Assembly: GCF_000735455.1 (NCBI RefSeq)
Contig: NZ_JMPS01000010.1
Coordinates: 124,001 to 188,000 of the forward strand
Direction of reading: 5' to 3'
Origin: Yokenella regensburgei ATCC 49455
GTDB taxonomy: Bacteria; Pseudomonadota; Gammaproteobacteria; Enterobacterales; Enterobacteriaceae
Length of the DNA stretch: 64,000 bases
Positions 29,434 to 43,655 of the stretch are shown here, piece after piece. Position 1 is the stretch's first letter. Each line of letters opens with the position of its first letter. Both the position numbers and the translations under genes were made by a program. Below the pieces are notes generated by a model. It ran no database searches and was not told the origin of the DNA. It saw nothing but the letters and a program-made list of their open reading frames with translations.

Positions 29434-30042
29434 TTACAGCCACTCACCGTTGCGGATTACGCCTACTGCCAACCCTTCGATAGAGAAGCTCTGCTGACGC
29501 AGATCGACCACAATCGGGGTGAACTCGGTGTTTTCCGGCAACAGTTCGACGGTGTTACCCTGCTTTTTAAGGCGTTTTACGGTTACTTCGTCGTCAATAC
29601 GCGCGACGACCACCTGGCCGTTACGCACATCCTGAGTTTTATGCACCGCCAGCAGGTCGCCGTCCAGAATACCGATATCCTTCATCGACATACCGCTGAC
29701 GCGCAGCAGGAAATCCGCGCTCGGTTTGAACATGGCTGGGTCAACCTGATAGTGACCTTCAATGTGCTGCTGTGCCAGCAGCGGTTCACCGGCGGCAACA
29801 CGGCCTACTAACGGTAAACCCTCTTCTTCTTCCACCAGCAGGCGGATACCGCGCGACGCGCCAGACACAATTTCGATGGCGCCTTTACGCGCCAGCGCTT
29901 TCAGGTGTTCTTCTGCCGCATTCGGGGAACGGAACCCCAGCTGCTTGGCGATCTCCGCACGTGTTGGCGGCATACCGGTCTGGCCGATATGTTCCCGAAT
30001 GAGATCAAACACCTCTTGCTGCCTGGTCGTTAACGCTTTCAT
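29434..30042 (-). CDS. lexA: SOS repressor LexA
   Basis: A 202-residue repressor and latent serine protease, same length as E. coli LexA. The winged helix-turn-helix ([27 protein letters not shown]) occupies residues 24-50. The self-cleavage site is Ala84-Gly85 (RVAAGEP), and the catalytic dyad is Ser119 (SGMSM) and Lys156 (VTVKRLKK), all at the E. coli positions. RecA filaments stimulate cleavage after DNA damage. Two SOS boxes upstream provide autoregulation. It is followed by dinF. Confidence 0.99.
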   Translation of the reverse strand: MKALTTRQQEVFDLIREHIGQTGMPPTRAEIAKQLGFRSPNAAEEHLKALARKGAIEIVSGASRGIRLLVEEEEGLPLVGRVAAGEPLLAQQHIEGHYQVDPAMFKPSADFLLRVSGMSMKDIGILDGDLLAVHKTQDVRNGQVVVARIDDEVTVKRLKKQGNTVELLPENTEFTPIVVDLRQQSFSIEGLAVGVIRNGEWL

Positions 30043-30050
30043 CCCGCCCC

Positions 30051-30087
30051 CTGGGTGTATATACAGTTATGCTGTGAGTATATACAG
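30051..30087 (-). promoter_or_regulatory. Tandem LexA boxes of the lexA promoter
   Basis: Two SOS boxes, read on the - strand as CTGTATATACACCCAG (30051-30066) and CTGTATATACTCACAG (30072-30087), are spaced 21 bp centre to centre. Both are as in E. coli lexA and give cooperative autorepression of lexA-dinF. Confidence 0.96.
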
Positions 30088-30151
30088 TTAACGGCGATTT
30101 TGGAACCACAAAAAGCACAAAAAACAAGTGTCTTAATCAATTCTGGAAGCA

Positions 30152-30520
30152 TTATCGAAAATGCGACCACAACAGCGTGCCCCAGGTGATTAATGCGATA
30201 AAAATAGACAGCAGCACCGCGGCGCTGCCCATATCTTTCGCACGACCGGAGAGCTCGTGGTGCTCCGGGCCAATTCTGTCGACCACCGCTTCGATCGCAC
30301 TGTTGAGAATTTCCACTATCATCACCAACAGGACCGAGCCAATCAGCAGAACGCGGGTTATCGCATCGACATCCAGCCAACAGGCAATGATGACGGCCAG
30401 AATCGCGACGGTCCCCTCCTGGCGGAAGGCGGCTTCGTTACGCCAGGCGGCGCGGAATCCTTTCCAGGAGTAGCCAGCGGCTTTGATGATGCGGGTTATC
30501 CCAGTGGTATCATTGGCCAT
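30152..30520 (-). CDS. dgkA: Diacylglycerol kinase DgkA
   Basis: A 122-residue trimeric inner-membrane kinase (E. coli 122) that recycles diacylglycerol, produced during membrane-derived oligosaccharide synthesis, to phosphatidic acid. Three membrane helices follow an amphipathic N-terminus. The family motif ILNSAIEAVVDRIGPEHHELSGRAKDMGSAAV (about residues 67-98) contains the catalytic Glu and metal ligand. It is divergent from plsB, another phospholipid gene, as in E. coli; the 129-bp gap holds both promoters. Confidence 0.97.
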   Translation of the reverse strand: MANDTTGITRIIKAAGYSWKGFRAAWRNEAAFRQEGTVAILAVIIACWLDVDAITRVLLIGSVLLVMIVEILNSAIEAVVDRIGPEHHELSGRAKDMGSAAVLLSIFIALITWGTLLWSHFR

Positions 30521-30649
30521 TAAATGAACCTTTTTCGATTTTATATGTTAATCACAGTGTAGACGCACAGCACACGCGCAGAAATTCTGTACGCTTTCTG
30601 GTATTCTTGCCGCGCAATTGCATTATTAACCAGAGGCTTTACATCGTTT

Positions 30650-33070
30650 ATGTCTGGCTGGCCAAGAATTTACTACAAATTACTGAATTTACCATTAAGC
30701 ATCCTGGTAAAAAGCAAGTCTATTCCGGCAGAACCTGCGCAGGAGTTAGGGCTCGATACGTCACGCCCGATTATGTACGTGCTGCCCTACAACTCTAAGG
30801 CAGACCTGCTGACTTTGCGCGCCCAATGCCTGGCGCACGACTTACCCGATCCGCTGGAACCGCTGGAGATAGACGGCACGCTGCTGCCGCGCTACGTCTT
30901 CATTCACGGTGGCCCGCGTGTCTTCACGTATTACACCCCGAAAGAAGAGTCCATCAAGCTGTTCCACGACTATCTGGATCTGCACCGCAGCAATCCCGAT
31001 CTGGACGTGCAGATGGTACCGGTATCGGTGATGTTCGGTCGCTCCCCGGGGCGCGAGAAAGGGGAAGAGAACCCGCCGCTGCGCATGCTGAACGGCATTC
31101 AGAAGTTCTTCGCCGTCACCTGGCTTGGCCGCGACAGCTTTGTGCGCTTCTCGCCGTCGGTGTCGCTGCGCTGGATGGCAACCGAGCACGGTACCGACAA
31201 AACCATCGCTCAGAAACTGGCGCGAGTGGCACGCATGCACTTTGCTCGTCAGCGTCTGGCCGCGGTTGGGCCGCGTCTGCCGGCGCGTCAGGACCTGTTC
31301 AACAAGCTGCTGGCCTCAAAGGCTATCGCCCGTGCCGTTGAAGATGAAGCGCGCAGCAAGAAAATTTCCCACGAGAAGGCGCAACAGAACGCTATTGCGC
31401 TGATGGAAGAGATTGCGGCCAACTTCTCCTACGAGATGATCCGCCTGACTGACCGTATTCTCGGCTTTACCTGGAACCGTCTGTACCAGGGCATTAACGT
31501 GCACAACGCCGAGCGCGTTCGCCAGTTAGCTCACGACGGTCATGAGATTGTGTATGTGCCCTGCCACCGCAGCCACATGGACTACCTGCTGCTTTCCTAC
31601 GTGCTGTATCACCAGGGTCTGGTGCCGCCGCATATTGCTGCCGGTATCAACCTGAACTTCTGGCCCGCAGGGCCGGTGTTCCGCCGCCTTGGTGCGTTCT
31701 TTATTCGTCGTACCTTCAAGGGTAACAAGCTCTATTCCACCGTATTTCGCGAATATCTGGGTGAGCTGTTCAGCCGTGGCTACTCTGTTGAGTACTTTGT
31801 GGAGGGCGGTCGTTCCCGTACTGGTCGTCTGCTGGATCCGAAAACCGGTACCCTGTCGATGACCATTCAGGCGATGCTGCGCGGCGGTACCCGTCCTATC
31901 ACCCTGGTACCGATTTACATCGGCTACGAACACGTGATGGAAGTGGGGACTTACGCCAAAGAGCTACGCGGGGCGACCAAAGAGAAAGAGAGCCTGCCGC
32001 AGATGCTGCGCGGTCTTAGCAAGTTACGCAATCTGGGCCAGGGCTATGTGAACTTCGGCGAACCGATGCCGCTCACGACCTACCTGAACCAGCACGTCCC
32101 GACCTGGCGCGAAGCTATCGATCCTATCGAAGCGATACGTCCGGCCTGGCTGACGCCGACGGTGAACAACATTGCAGCAGACCTGATGGTGCGCATCAAC
32201 AATGCCGGTGCGGCAAACGCCATGAACCTGTGCTGTACCGCGCTGTTGGCCTCGCGCCAGCGTTCGCTCACCCGTGAGCAACTGACCCAGCAGCTGGAGT
32301 GCTATCTCGAGCTGATGCGTAATGTGCCGTATTCACCAGATTCGACCGTACCGTCAATGTCTGCCAGCGCGCTTATCGATCACGCGTTGCAGATGAACAA
32401 GTTCGAAGTCGAGAAGGATACCATCGGCGATATCATCATTCTGCCGCGCGAGCAGGCGGTGCTGATGACCTACTATCGCAACAACATCACCCACATGCTG
32501 ATGATGCCGTCGCTGCTGGCCGCAATTATCACTCAGCACCGTCACATCTCGCGTAGCGAGGTTCAGCGCCACATCGACACGCTCTACCCGCTGCTGAAGG
32601 CCGAGCTGTTCCTGCGCTGGGAAAAAGACGAGTTGGCGGGTGTTATCGATGCACTGATCGCAGAAATGCAGCGTCAGGAGCTGGTCACACTGGAAGAGGG
32701 TGAGCTGCGCATTAACGCTTCACACTCCCGTACATTGCAACTGCTGGCAGCGGGCGCACGTGAAACGCTGCAGCGTTACGCCATCACCTTCTGGCTGCTG
32801 AGCGCGAACCCGTCCATCAACCGCAGTACGCTTGAGAAAGAGAGCCGTACCGTGGCGCAGCGTCTGTCGGTGCTGCACGGGATCAACGCACCAGAGTTCT
32901 TTGATAAAGCCGTGTTCAGTACTCTGGTACTGACGCTACGCGATGAAGGATTCATCAGTGATACCGGTGATGCGGACACGAATGAAACGATGAAGGTCTA
33001 TCAGATGCTGGCGGAGTTAATTACCTCCGACGTGCGCTTGACGATTGAGAGTGCAAGCCAGGACGCTTAA
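30650..33070 (+). CDS. plsB: Glycerol-3-phosphate acyltransferase PlsB
   Basis: An 806-residue inner-membrane enzyme (E. coli 807) that transfers acyl groups from acyl-ACP or acyl-CoA to sn-1 of glycerol 3-phosphate, the first step of phospholipid synthesis. The acyltransferase block I HRSHMD is near residue 306, followed by block II GAFFIRR, block [13 protein letters not shown] and block [10 protein letters not shown]. The start [13 protein letters not shown] is preceded by AGAGGC. The C-terminus ends SASQDA. It is divergent from dgkA and shares a strong terminator with ubiA. Confidence 0.98.
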   Translation: MSGWPRIYYKLLNLPLSILVKSKSIPAEPAQELGLDTSRPIMYVLPYNSKADLLTLRAQCLAHDLPDPLEPLEIDGTLLPRYVFIHGGPRVFTYYTPKEESIKLFHDYLDLHRSNPDLDVQMVPVSVMFGRSPGREKGEENPPLRMLNGIQKFFAVTWLGRDSFVRFSPSVSLRWMATEHGTDKTIAQKLARVARMHFARQRLAAVGPRLPARQDLFNKLLASKAIARAVEDEARSKKISHEKAQQNAIALMEEIAANFSYEMIRLTDRILGFTWNRLYQGINVHNAERVRQLAHDGHEIVYVPCHRSHMDYLLLSYVLYHQGLVPPHIAAGINLNFWPAGPVFRRLGAFFIRRTFKGNKLYSTVFREYLGELFSRGYSVEYFVEGGRSRTGRLLDPKTGTLSMTIQAMLRGGTRPITLVPIYIGYEHVMEVGTYAKELRGATKEKESLPQMLRGLSKLRNLGQGYVNFGEPMPLTTYLNQHVPTWREAIDPIEAIRPAWLTPTVNNIAADLMVRINNAGAANAMNLCCTALLASRQRSLTREQLTQQLECYLELMRNVPYSPDSTVPSMSASALIDHALQMNKFEVEKDTIGDIIILPREQAVLMTYYRNNITHMLMMPSLLAAIITQHRHISRSEVQRHIDTLYPLLKAELFLRWEKDELAGVIDALIAEMQRQELVTLEEGELRINASHSRTLQLLAAGARETLQRYAITFWLLSANPSINRSTLEKESRTVAQRLSVLHGINAPEFFDKAVFSTLVLTLRDEGFISDTGDADTNETMKVYQMLAELITSDVRLTIESASQDA

Positions 33071-33073
33071 ATG

Positions 33074-33100
33074 AAAAAGGCCCTCTGTGAGGGCCTTTTT
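33074..33100. terminator. Bidirectional terminator between plsB and ubiA
   Basis: AAAAAGGCCCTC (33074-33085), loop TGT, GAGGGCCTTTTT (33089-33100): a perfect 12-bp arm pair with A and T runs at the two ends, three bases after the plsB stop and two before the ubiA stop. Confidence 0.95.
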
Positions 33101-33101
33101 A

Positions 33102-33971
33102 TTAACCAAGAAAGCTTATTGCCAGACCGATAAACAGCACCAGTCCAACGTAGTTATTGTTCATAAACGCTTTAAAACAGGCGTCACGTTCGCGGTCTTT
33201 AATCAGCTTCTGCTGATAAACGAACAGCGCCCCGGCAATCGCCACCGCCCAGTAAAACTCCCAGTTCAGCTGATTCAGCCAGCCAATTGTCACCATCAAC
33301 GCCAGCACGCCGGCCTGCAAAATGCCGATAATCAGTTTGTCGTTTTTCCCAAACAGGATGGCGGTCGATTTAATGCCGATTTTCAGGTCGTCGTCGCGGT
33401 CAACCATTGCATACTGGGTGTCGTACGCCACCGCCCACAAAATGTTAGCGAGGAACATTAACCAGCAACTTAATGGTAAGTGCTCACTAACTGCGGCAAA
33501 GGCCATGGGAATTGACCAGCCAAATGCCGCCCCCAGCACCACCTGCGGCAAATGGGTATAGCGCTTCATGAACGGGTATACCCAGGCGAGCGCCAGGCCT
33601 GCCACCGACAGCAAAATCGTCATGGTATTCAGCGTCAACACCAGGACGAATGAACACAGCACCAGCGCCACAAACAGCACTCGCGCCTCTTTCTCGGTGA
33701 CATCTCCGCTTGGCAATGGCCGATGGGCAGTGCGTTTCACATGGCCGTCGAACTTTCGATCGGCGTAGTCATTCACCACGCAGCCCGCCGCGCGCATCAG
33801 CCAGACGCCCGCCACAAACACCGCCAGGATCCACAGCGGAGGAACTCCAGGTTCGGCGAGCCACAGCGCCCATAGTGTCGGCCACAGCAGCAGCAGCGTG
33901 CCTATCGGTTTGTCGGTACGCATCAGGCGGTTATACGCCAACAACTTATGCTGCGTCAGACTCCACTCCAT
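33102..33971 (-). CDS. ubiA: 4-hydroxybenzoate octaprenyltransferase UbiA
   Basis: A 289-residue integral membrane prenyltransferase (E. coli 290) that attaches the polyprenyl tail to 4-hydroxybenzoate in ubiquinone synthesis. The two aspartate-rich, magnesium-binding motifs are [15 protein letters not shown] (about residues 66-80) and [13 protein letters not shown] (about 190-202). Eight or nine membrane helices are visible. It follows ubiC by 12 bp on the same strand, so the enzyme is made together with the one producing its substrate. Confidence 0.98.
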   Translation of the reverse strand: MEWSLTQHKLLAYNRLMRTDKPIGTLLLLWPTLWALWLAEPGVPPLWILAVFVAGVWLMRAAGCVVNDYADRKFDGHVKRTAHRPLPSGDVTEKEARVLFVALVLCSFVLVLTLNTMTILLSVAGLALAWVYPFMKRYTHLPQVVLGAAFGWSIPMAFAAVSEHLPLSCWLMFLANILWAVAYDTQYAMVDRDDDLKIGIKSTAILFGKNDKLIIGILQAGVLALMVTIGWLNQLNWEFYWAVAIAGALFVYQQKLIKDRERDACFKAFMNNNYVGLVLFIGLAISFLG

Positions 33972-33983
33972 TTCTTCTACCTC

Positions 33984-34481
33984 TTAATACAACGGCGATG
34001 CAGGCAAAAACAGCTCTGTCAGCAGCAGCGGTTTTCCACTCAGGCGAAGGCGGGAACGACGCCCCCACAGGTCTGCATGGCGTCCAATTTCAATAAAGTC
34101 ACGGGTGAGCTGCGAGGACGTAAACAGATAGCGCCCCAGCGGCGTCTTCCCGAGTTGTTGCAATGCCAGCTCCGGGCCACTCAGCGTCGACTCCGGCACG
34201 ACGGTACGGCCGGCAAGCCACGGCTCACCGTCAGCGCACAGCAGTATCTCGCGCAGCCAGTAACGCGGTTCTTCGGGTAACAGACTCCGTTCTTCGGCTA
34301 TCTCATCGCCCGTGACGAAGTCTTCACGGATCATGGTGACCGTTATCTGCTTGCCCTGCTGCTCAAAACGTTTAGTCATGGAATCTTCCAGCAACAGCCA
34401 GTCGAGCTGCTCCGGTTCCAGAGGGGGAATTGCGTCAAAATAGCGCAGCGCACGCAGCTGCGTGAGCGCAGGATGTGTCAT
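33984..34481 (-). CDS. ubiC: Chorismate pyruvate-lyase UbiC
   Basis: A 165-residue soluble enzyme (E. coli 165) that removes pyruvate from chorismate to give 4-hydroxybenzoate, the committed step of ubiquinone synthesis. The start at 34481 ([15 protein letters not shown]) has GGAG 9 bases upstream; the longer frame to 34532 is not conserved. Key binding residues Arg in VTMIRED and in REILL, and Glu in [14 protein letters not shown], are in place. It is the first gene of ubiC-ubiA. Confidence 0.97.
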   Translation of the reverse strand: MTHPALTQLRALRYFDAIPPLEPEQLDWLLLEDSMTKRFEQQGKQITVTMIREDFVTGDEIAEERSLLPEEPRYWLREILLCADGEPWLAGRTVVPESTLSGPELALQQLGKTPLGRYLFTSSQLTRDFIEIGRHADLWGRRSRLRLSGKPLLLTELFLPASPLY

Positions 34482-34602
34482 GCCTGACTTCTCCAATACC
34501 TGATTTATCGGCATTGTATCGCAGAAAATCAATTTCGTGGGGGCTCAAACGTCAATATACGATCATCGGCGCAACAGCTATGCAACAGCAGAGGCAGGTC
34601 AC

Positions 34603-34633
34603 AAAAAAAGGAACGCCCAGAAAGGGCGCTCCG
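34603..34633 (-). terminator. Terminator of the malK-lamB-malM operon
   Basis: On the - strand GGAGCGCCC, loop TTTCT, GGGCGTTCC, then TTTTTTTGT. The stem (34610-34632) has 9 pairs, one of them non-canonical. It lies about 40 bp past the malM stop. Confidence 0.88.
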
Positions 34634-34672
34634 AAAGGCTTAGCCTAAAACATCAGCACTGCGGGGAGACGG

Positions 34673-35608
34673 TCACCCCTTGCCTTTTACACTGCTGATA
34701 AAGGTGGAACGCGCTGAGGTGGAGCCAAGGCGCTCTGCCTCGTCCAGAAGCTTCAGCGCTTTATCAACATCACCCTTCGCAACCGCTTGTTTGATTGCGT
34801 TATTAAAATAGCTTTCGGTATCGGTCAGCACGGGCTCGCTTTTCTTCGCCGGTGCCGGAGCTGGCGCGGCGGCAACCGGCGCGGCATAAACCGGTGCTGC
34901 CGTATTGCCTACCGTCACCGGGCCAGTCGTAGAGGAGCCAAACAACGGGCCAACCAGCACGCTGGAGCCTGACGAGGTTTTCACCTTCAGTTTCACGGTG
35001 CCATCGGTGACGTGGCGGGCAATCGGGTCAGGAATATCCGGAATCGCATTACCGGTACCTTTGGCATAGGCTTTCGCCGGATCCAGCAGCGTGGTGGTCT
35101 TCTGCAGGTCCTGCGGCGTGGTGAACACCAGAACATAAATTTTCTGCTGACCCAGCGCAGGTGTCAGGCGCATTTCACCTTCCAGACGGTCCGCGCTCAT
35201 CACGCCCGGCTCCTGGTAAGTGAAATAACTGCTCGGGAAGAACGCCGAAGGCGTCATGTTCTGATCAAGAATCAGCACGTTCGGTGCAAACACTTGGGTT
35301 CTTTTATCTACTTCGCTGGTGAGCGTCAGGTACAGTTCACCGATATTTGCCGGTACGCTGTACGCCGCAACCGGGCCAGAAATCCCCGGTACGTTGAGCT
35401 GCTGACCACCGGCGGCAAGCGAGGTGCTTTGAATTTTAGATTGATCAACTGGGGTCCAGACCAGTTTCTGCAGAGCATCAGCAGGGATCGCCGGTGCAGC
35501 GGCGGTGTTCTGCGGAACAATGTTCACCTCAGCAAACGTCAACGCAGGGGCACTTGCCAGCAGACCCGCACAGAGACTCAGTGCGACGAGACTTTTTTTC
35601 ATTTTCAT
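34673..35608 (-). CDS. malM: Maltose operon periplasmic protein MalM
   Basis: A 311-residue periplasmic protein (E. coli 306), the last gene of malK-lamB-malM. The start at 35608 (MKMKKSLVALSLCAGLLASAPALTFA) gives a signal peptide like that of E. coli. The central region (VPGISGPVAAYSVPANIGELYLTL, APNVLILDQNMTPSAFFPSSYFTYQEPGVM) is strongly conserved. An Ala/Pro/Val-rich linker near residues 235-265 (AAPVYAAPVAAAPAPAPAKK) is a few residues longer than in E. coli. Its function is unknown despite its place in the maltodextrin regulon. Confidence 0.96.
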   Translation of the reverse strand: MKMKKSLVALSLCAGLLASAPALTFAEVNIVPQNTAAAPAIPADALQKLVWTPVDQSKIQSTSLAAGGQQLNVPGISGPVAAYSVPANIGELYLTLTSEVDKRTQVFAPNVLILDQNMTPSAFFPSSYFTYQEPGVMSADRLEGEMRLTPALGQQKIYVLVFTTPQDLQKTTTLLDPAKAYAKGTGNAIPDIPDPIARHVTDGTVKLKVKTSSGSSVLVGPLFGSSTTGPVTVGNTAAPVYAAPVAAAPAPAPAKKSEPVLTDTESYFNNAIKQAVAKGDVDKALKLLDEAERLGSTSARSTFISSVKGKG

Positions 35609-35671
35609 TGTTATTACCTCAGACAATGGCCAAGCGGTAGCCAGGCAATAGCGCGCTGGGCCGAAGGACAG

Positions 35672-35689
35672 AGGGGCTTTCGCCCCTCA
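35672..35689 (-). other. Hairpin between lamB and malM
   Basis: GAGGGGC, loop TTTC, GCCCCTC: a perfect 7-bp stem without a U-tract, 30 bp after the lamB stop. It is probably an mRNA 3'-end stabiliser that helps lamB outproduce malM. Confidence 0.5.
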
Positions 35690-35718
35690 TCAGGTCATTA
35701 CAGGGGGTTAACGGGCCA

Positions 35719-39775
<4,057 letters not shown>

Positions 39776-39785
39776 TACTTTTATC

Positions 39786-39806
39786 CCCTCTCCCCCAGGG
39801 AGAGGG
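39786..39806. repeat. Short CCCTCTCCC palindrome, copy 3 (malE-malF junction)
   Basis: CCCTCTCCC (39786-39794), loop CCA, GGGAGAGGG (39798-39806): a perfect 9-bp stem 11 bp after the malE stop and 34 bp before malF. E. coli has REP elements at this same junction; this sequence is unrelated to REP but could similarly stabilise malE mRNA. Confidence 0.85.
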
Positions 39807-39839
39807 AGAAAAGCTCAAACGCAGTAGAGGAAGATCCCC

Positions 39840-41369
39840 ATGGATGTCGTTAAAAAGAGTCACTGGTGGCAAAGCGATACGCTGAAATGGTCCGTTATCG
39901 GACTGTTGTGCCTGCTGGTGGGTTACCTTGTCGTTTTAATGTACGCCCAGGGGGAGTACCTGTTCGCCATTATGACGCTGATTTTAAGCTCAACTGGCCT
40001 CTATATTTTTGCTAACCGTAAGGCCTACGCCTGGCGTTACGTCTACCCAGGCATGGCCGGGATGGGGCTGTTCGTCCTGTTCCCGCTTATCTGCACCATC
40101 GCCATTGCGTTCACTAACTACAGCAGTACCAACCAGCTTACCTTCGAACGCGCCCAGCAGGTGCTGTTAGACCGCTCTTATCAGGCAGGAAAATCATTTA
40201 ACTTTGCGCTCTACCCTGAAAGTAGCGAATGGCAACTGGCGCTGACCGACGGCGAAAGCGGGAAGCACTATCTCTCCAGCCCTTTCGCCTTTGGTGGTTT
40301 TCAAAAGCTGACGCTCAAAGAGACAACCTCACTGCCGGAAGGTGAACGCGCCAACCTGCGGGTGATCACCCAGAACCGTCAGGCCCTGAACCAGCTGACC
40401 GCGATTTTGCCGGATGACAGCAAAGTGGTGATGAGCTCGCTGCGTCAGTTCTCCGGTACTCAACCGCTGTATACCCTCGCAAGCGACGGGACGCTGACCA
40501 ATAATCAGAGCGGCGTAAAGTATCGTCCGAATAACGATATCGGCTATTACCAGGCCGTGGGCGGAGAGGAAAAACTGAGCCCAGGATATACCGTCACCAT
40601 CGGCTGGGATAACTTCATGCGCGTGTTTACCGATGAGGGCATCCAGAAGCCGTTTTTCGCCATTTTTGTCTGGACGGTAGTGTTTTCCATATTAACCGTG
40701 GTGCTGACCGTGGCGGTTGGAATGGTGCTGGCCTGCGTGGTGCAGTGGGAATCCCTGAAGGGCAAAGCCATTTACCGGGTACTGCTGATCCTGCCCTACG
40801 CGGTACCGTCGTTTATCTCAATTCTTATCTTCAAGGGGTTGTTCAACCAAAGCTTTGGCGAGATAAACATGATGCTGAGCGCGCTGTTTGGCATAAAACC
40901 AGCCTGGTTCAGCGACCCTACCACCGCCCGAACGATGATCATCATCGTCAACACCTGGCTCGGCTATCCGTACATGATGATCCTGTGCATGGGGCTTTTA
41001 AAAGCGATTCCGGACGACTTATACGAAGCGTCGGCAATGGATGGCGCTGGCCCGATGCAGAATTTCTTTAAGATTACCTTCCCGCTGCTGATTAAGCCGT
41101 TAACGCCGCTGATGATCGCCAGTTTTGCGTTTAACTTTAACAATTTTGTACTGATCCAGCTCTTAACCAACGGTGGGCCGGACCGTCTGGGCACCACCAC
41201 TCCGGCAGGCTATACCGACCTGCTGGTGAGCTACACCTACCGTATCGCCTTCGAAGGCGGCGGCGGACAAGACTTCGGCCTCGCGGCGGCTATCGCCACG
41301 ATTATCTTCCTGCTGGTTGGCGCTCTGGCGATTGTGAACCTGAAAGCCACACGCATGAAATTTGACTAA
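39840..41369 (+). CDS. malF: Maltose/maltodextrin ABC transporter permease MalF
   Basis: A 509-residue inner-membrane subunit (E. coli 514) of MalFGK2. It has eight expected membrane segments; a large periplasmic P2 loop between segments 3 and 4 (about residues 92-275) contacts MalE. The EAA loop that docks to MalK is EASAMDGAGPMQNFFKITFP (about 400-420). The N-terminus MDVVKKSHWWQSD is conserved. GAGGAAGATCCCC precedes the ATG. The stop is 13 bp before malG. Confidence 0.97.
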   Translation: MDVVKKSHWWQSDTLKWSVIGLLCLLVGYLVVLMYAQGEYLFAIMTLILSSTGLYIFANRKAYAWRYVYPGMAGMGLFVLFPLICTIAIAFTNYSSTNQLTFERAQQVLLDRSYQAGKSFNFALYPESSEWQLALTDGESGKHYLSSPFAFGGFQKLTLKETTSLPEGERANLRVITQNRQALNQLTAILPDDSKVVMSSLRQFSGTQPLYTLASDGTLTNNQSGVKYRPNNDIGYYQAVGGEEKLSPGYTVTIGWDNFMRVFTDEGIQKPFFAIFVWTVVFSILTVVLTVAVGMVLACVVQWESLKGKAIYRVLLILPYAVPSFISILIFKGLFNQSFGEINMMLSALFGIKPAWFSDPTTARTMIIIVNTWLGYPYMMILCMGLLKAIPDDLYEASAMDGAGPMQNFFKITFPLLIKPLTPLMIASFAFNFNNFVLIQLLTNGGPDRLGTTTPAGYTDLLVSYTYRIAFEGGGGQDFGLAAAIATIIFLLVGALAIVNLKATRMKFD

Positions 41370-41382
41370 GGAGGGCTGAAGA

Positions 41383-42273
41383 ATGGCCATGGTACAACCG
41401 AAATCCCAGAAGCTGCGCCTCTTTATCACGCACCTGCTGTTGCTCATTTTTATTGCGGCGATCATGTTCCCGCTGCTGATGGTTATCACTATCTCACTGC
41501 GCGAAGGTAACTTCGCTACCGGCAGTCTTATCCCGGAGAAAATTTCGTGGGAACACTGGAAACTGGCGCTGGGCTTTAGCGTAGAGCACGCCGACGGCCG
41601 CATCACGCCACCGCCCTTCCCGGTGCTGCTGTGGCTGTGGAACTCGATAAAAATTGCCGGGATCACCGCGATTGGCATCGTCGCCCTCTCCACCACCTGC
41701 GCCTATGCCTTCGCCCGTATGCGTTTCCCGGGGAAAGCGACGCTGCTGAAAGGGATGCTGATTTTCCAGATGTTCCCGGCGGTACTGTCGCTGGTGGCGT
41801 TATACGCCCTGTTTGACCGTCTCGGTCAGTATCTGCCGTTTATCGGTCTGAACACGCATGGTGGGGTGATCTTTGCCTACATGGGCGGCATTGCGCTGCA
41901 CGTCTGGACTATCAAAGGTTATTTCGAAACCATCGATGGCTCTCTGGAAGAAGCTGCAGCACTGGATGGCGCTACGCCGTGGCAGGCGTTCCGCCTGGTG
42001 CTGCTGCCGCTGTCGGTACCGATTCTGGCGGTGGTATTCATCCTGTCATTCATCGCCGCAATTACCGAAGTGCCGGTCGCTTCACTGCTGCTGCGTGATG
42101 TGAACAGCTACACCCTGGCGGTGGGAATGCAGCAATACCTTAACCCGCAGAACTATCTGTGGGGAGACTTTGCGGCTGCGGCGGTGCTGTCCGCCATTCC
42201 AATTACTGTTGTCTTCCTGCTGGCACAGCGCTGGCTGGTCAGCGGCCTGACCTCGGGCGGCGTCAAAGGTTAA
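41383..42273 (+). CDS. malG: Maltose/maltodextrin ABC transporter permease MalG
   Basis: A 296-residue inner-membrane subunit (E. coli 296) with six membrane segments that pairs with MalF to form the maltodextrin channel. The EAA loop is [21 protein letters not shown] (about 188-208). The C-terminal tail SGGVKG, which in E. coli reaches into the MalK interface, is intact. It is the last gene of malEFG and is followed by a strong terminator. xylE, which comes next in E. coli, is absent. Confidence 0.98.
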   Translation: MAMVQPKSQKLRLFITHLLLLIFIAAIMFPLLMVITISLREGNFATGSLIPEKISWEHWKLALGFSVEHADGRITPPPFPVLLWLWNSIKIAGITAIGIVALSTTCAYAFARMRFPGKATLLKGMLIFQMFPAVLSLVALYALFDRLGQYLPFIGLNTHGGVIFAYMGGIALHVWTIKGYFETIDGSLEEAAALDGATPWQAFRLVLLPLSVPILAVVFILSFIAAITEVPVASLLLRDVNSYTLAVGMQQYLNPQNYLWGDFAAAAVLSAIPITVVFLLAQRWLVSGLTSGGVKG

Positions 42274-42328
42274 GTTTCATTATGTAATGCCACTGTAACC
42301 CTCAACTTGTGACTTGTGACTGTTGTCA

Positions 42329-42356
42329 GGCGCTCCCCGGAGCGCCTTTTTTTTTA
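42329..42356 (+). terminator. Terminator of malEFG
   Basis: GGCGCTCC (42329-42336), loop CC, GGAGCGCC (42339-42346), then nine T. The run of T ends at the stop of convergent psiE. Confidence 0.95.
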
Positions 42357-42764
42357 TTCCCGCTTGAGTCGAGTGGAATTACACAGCCACAGGGTGATCA
42401 CAAGAATTAAGATCGCCCCCGAATAGATCAGCACATCGAGAGGCGAAGTGTGATCGACGATGATCAGCCGCACGATAGCGGTGATCCCGATATACACAAA
42501 GTAGCGCAGCGGAAAATGGTATCCGGACTGGAAATACTTCACGATCAGCGCAATAAACTCAAAGTAGAGGAAGTACACCACCAACCCCTCTACCAGGTCG
42601 TATTTGCTCGTTTTTTCCGGCGAGAAGAGTACGTCCGCCAGATGCAATGTCTCTTTACCCAGAAAGACAACGAGAATGAGCCCAAGGCTCAGCAAACCAA
42701 GATTAAGTACACCCTGCAAAATGGTCGAGACCAGCTCGATACGTAGACGTGGATTCGGCGTCAT
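42354..42764 (-). CDS. psiE: Phosphate-starvation-inducible protein PsiE
   Basis: A 136-residue inner-membrane protein (E. coli 136) with four predicted membrane segments. The start at 42764 ([18 protein letters not shown]) gives the E. coli length; an 18-codon extension upstream is not conserved. Conserved stretches include [21 protein letters not shown] and [29 protein letters not shown]. Its molecular role is unknown; in E. coli it is induced by phosphate starvation and affected by cAMP-CRP. It is convergent with malG. Confidence 0.95.
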   Translation of the reverse strand: MTPNPRLRIELVSTILQGVLNLGLLSLGLILVVFLGKETLHLADVLFSPEKTSKYDLVEGLVVYFLYFEFIALIVKYFQSGYHFPLRYFVYIGITAIVRLIIVDHTSPLDVLIYSGAILILVITLWLCNSTRLKRE

Positions 42765-43305
42765 GACAGCACCTGTGTTGTTGTCGTAATGTTGTAACTT
42801 ACCTCCTGTATAGCGCAAAAATGTGACGGCGATCTATCTTTTTTTTGTGTCGATTGCGACGTTTTCCGGCGCTCTGGCACCATCGTTTGCCCCCCAAAAT
42901 AATGACCACCAGCGCGATTATTTACACCAGAAATAGTGGAATAATGTTCCAGTTATTAAGCAAAACATTTTTATTCACACTCACCGCAATGAAAGGATAA
43001 TATCTTAATCTCAATATAAGGAAGATCCTAAAAATCAACATGAGATATTTTCAAGAGACTTCTCATTTACAATTTTAATATAAGGATTGTCTCATAAGGG
43101 TAATTTATAATTCAGTCATTTCATAAGGTTAGTGGAATTATTGATATCAGCTTTTTGATTTTCCGTATTAATCACTTCACAAAATAAAACTGAGTTATTA
43201 TTATCAAAAGCCACAAGAGATGGAGGGCTTTATATAATTAATAATGTCAATGACTGTACTGGACGATGTTTAGCCAATGCATATACTGCAAGGATCGTGT
43301 TATCA
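42765..43305. other. AT-rich intergenic region upstream of psiE
   Basis: This stretch of about 540 bp is markedly more AT-rich than its surroundings and shows no convincing gene. A CRP-like site (TGTGACGGCGATCTAT, 42822-42837, good left half only) lies 58 bp before psiE. In E. coli xylE and other genes are near here. It looks like a variable or decayed interval. Confidence 0.5.
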
Positions 43306-43533
43306 ATGATTAGGGTGATCGATGTTTACTTAAAAGCCAATACGCGCTGGGTGTTTATCGCAATACTTATCTTTGGGATCGGACTGGGGATGCTGTTGAA
43401 TATAGCATTAAATCTCCATGGTGAACAAAAATACGATGGATATCTGATTGGCAATGGTGCTTTCTTTTTACTTTGCGCCTATGCCTGTTTACGTATGCAC
43501 GTAATTTCAAGACCACAGGAAGAATCAGAATAA
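43306..43533 (+). CDS. Small two-helix membrane protein, uncharacterised
   Basis: A 75-residue frame from ATG at 43306 (or 78 from GTG at 43297). AAGGA at 43290-43294 is about 11 bases before the ATG and 3 before the GTG, so the start is uncertain. It encodes MIRVIDVYLKANTRWVFIA with two hydrophobic segments (about 14-33 and 47-62) and a short polar tail ending PQEESE, which fits a real small membrane protein. I do not recognise the family. The DNA is AT-rich relative to the neighbouring operons. Confidence 0.55.
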   Translation: MIRVIDVYLKANTRWVFIAILIFGIGLGMLLNIALNLHGEQKYDGYLIGNGAFFLLCAYACLRMHVISRPQEESE

Positions 43534-43655
43534 GTCACTTAAATGCTTGGGCAACGATAGCACCATTTCCCGGTCGAACTCGCACCCTGGGCTTTGCTCA
43601 AGCATAAAATTTTTGTACACTGCTACTTTGGTTAATAGCATCCAGGTGGACACGA

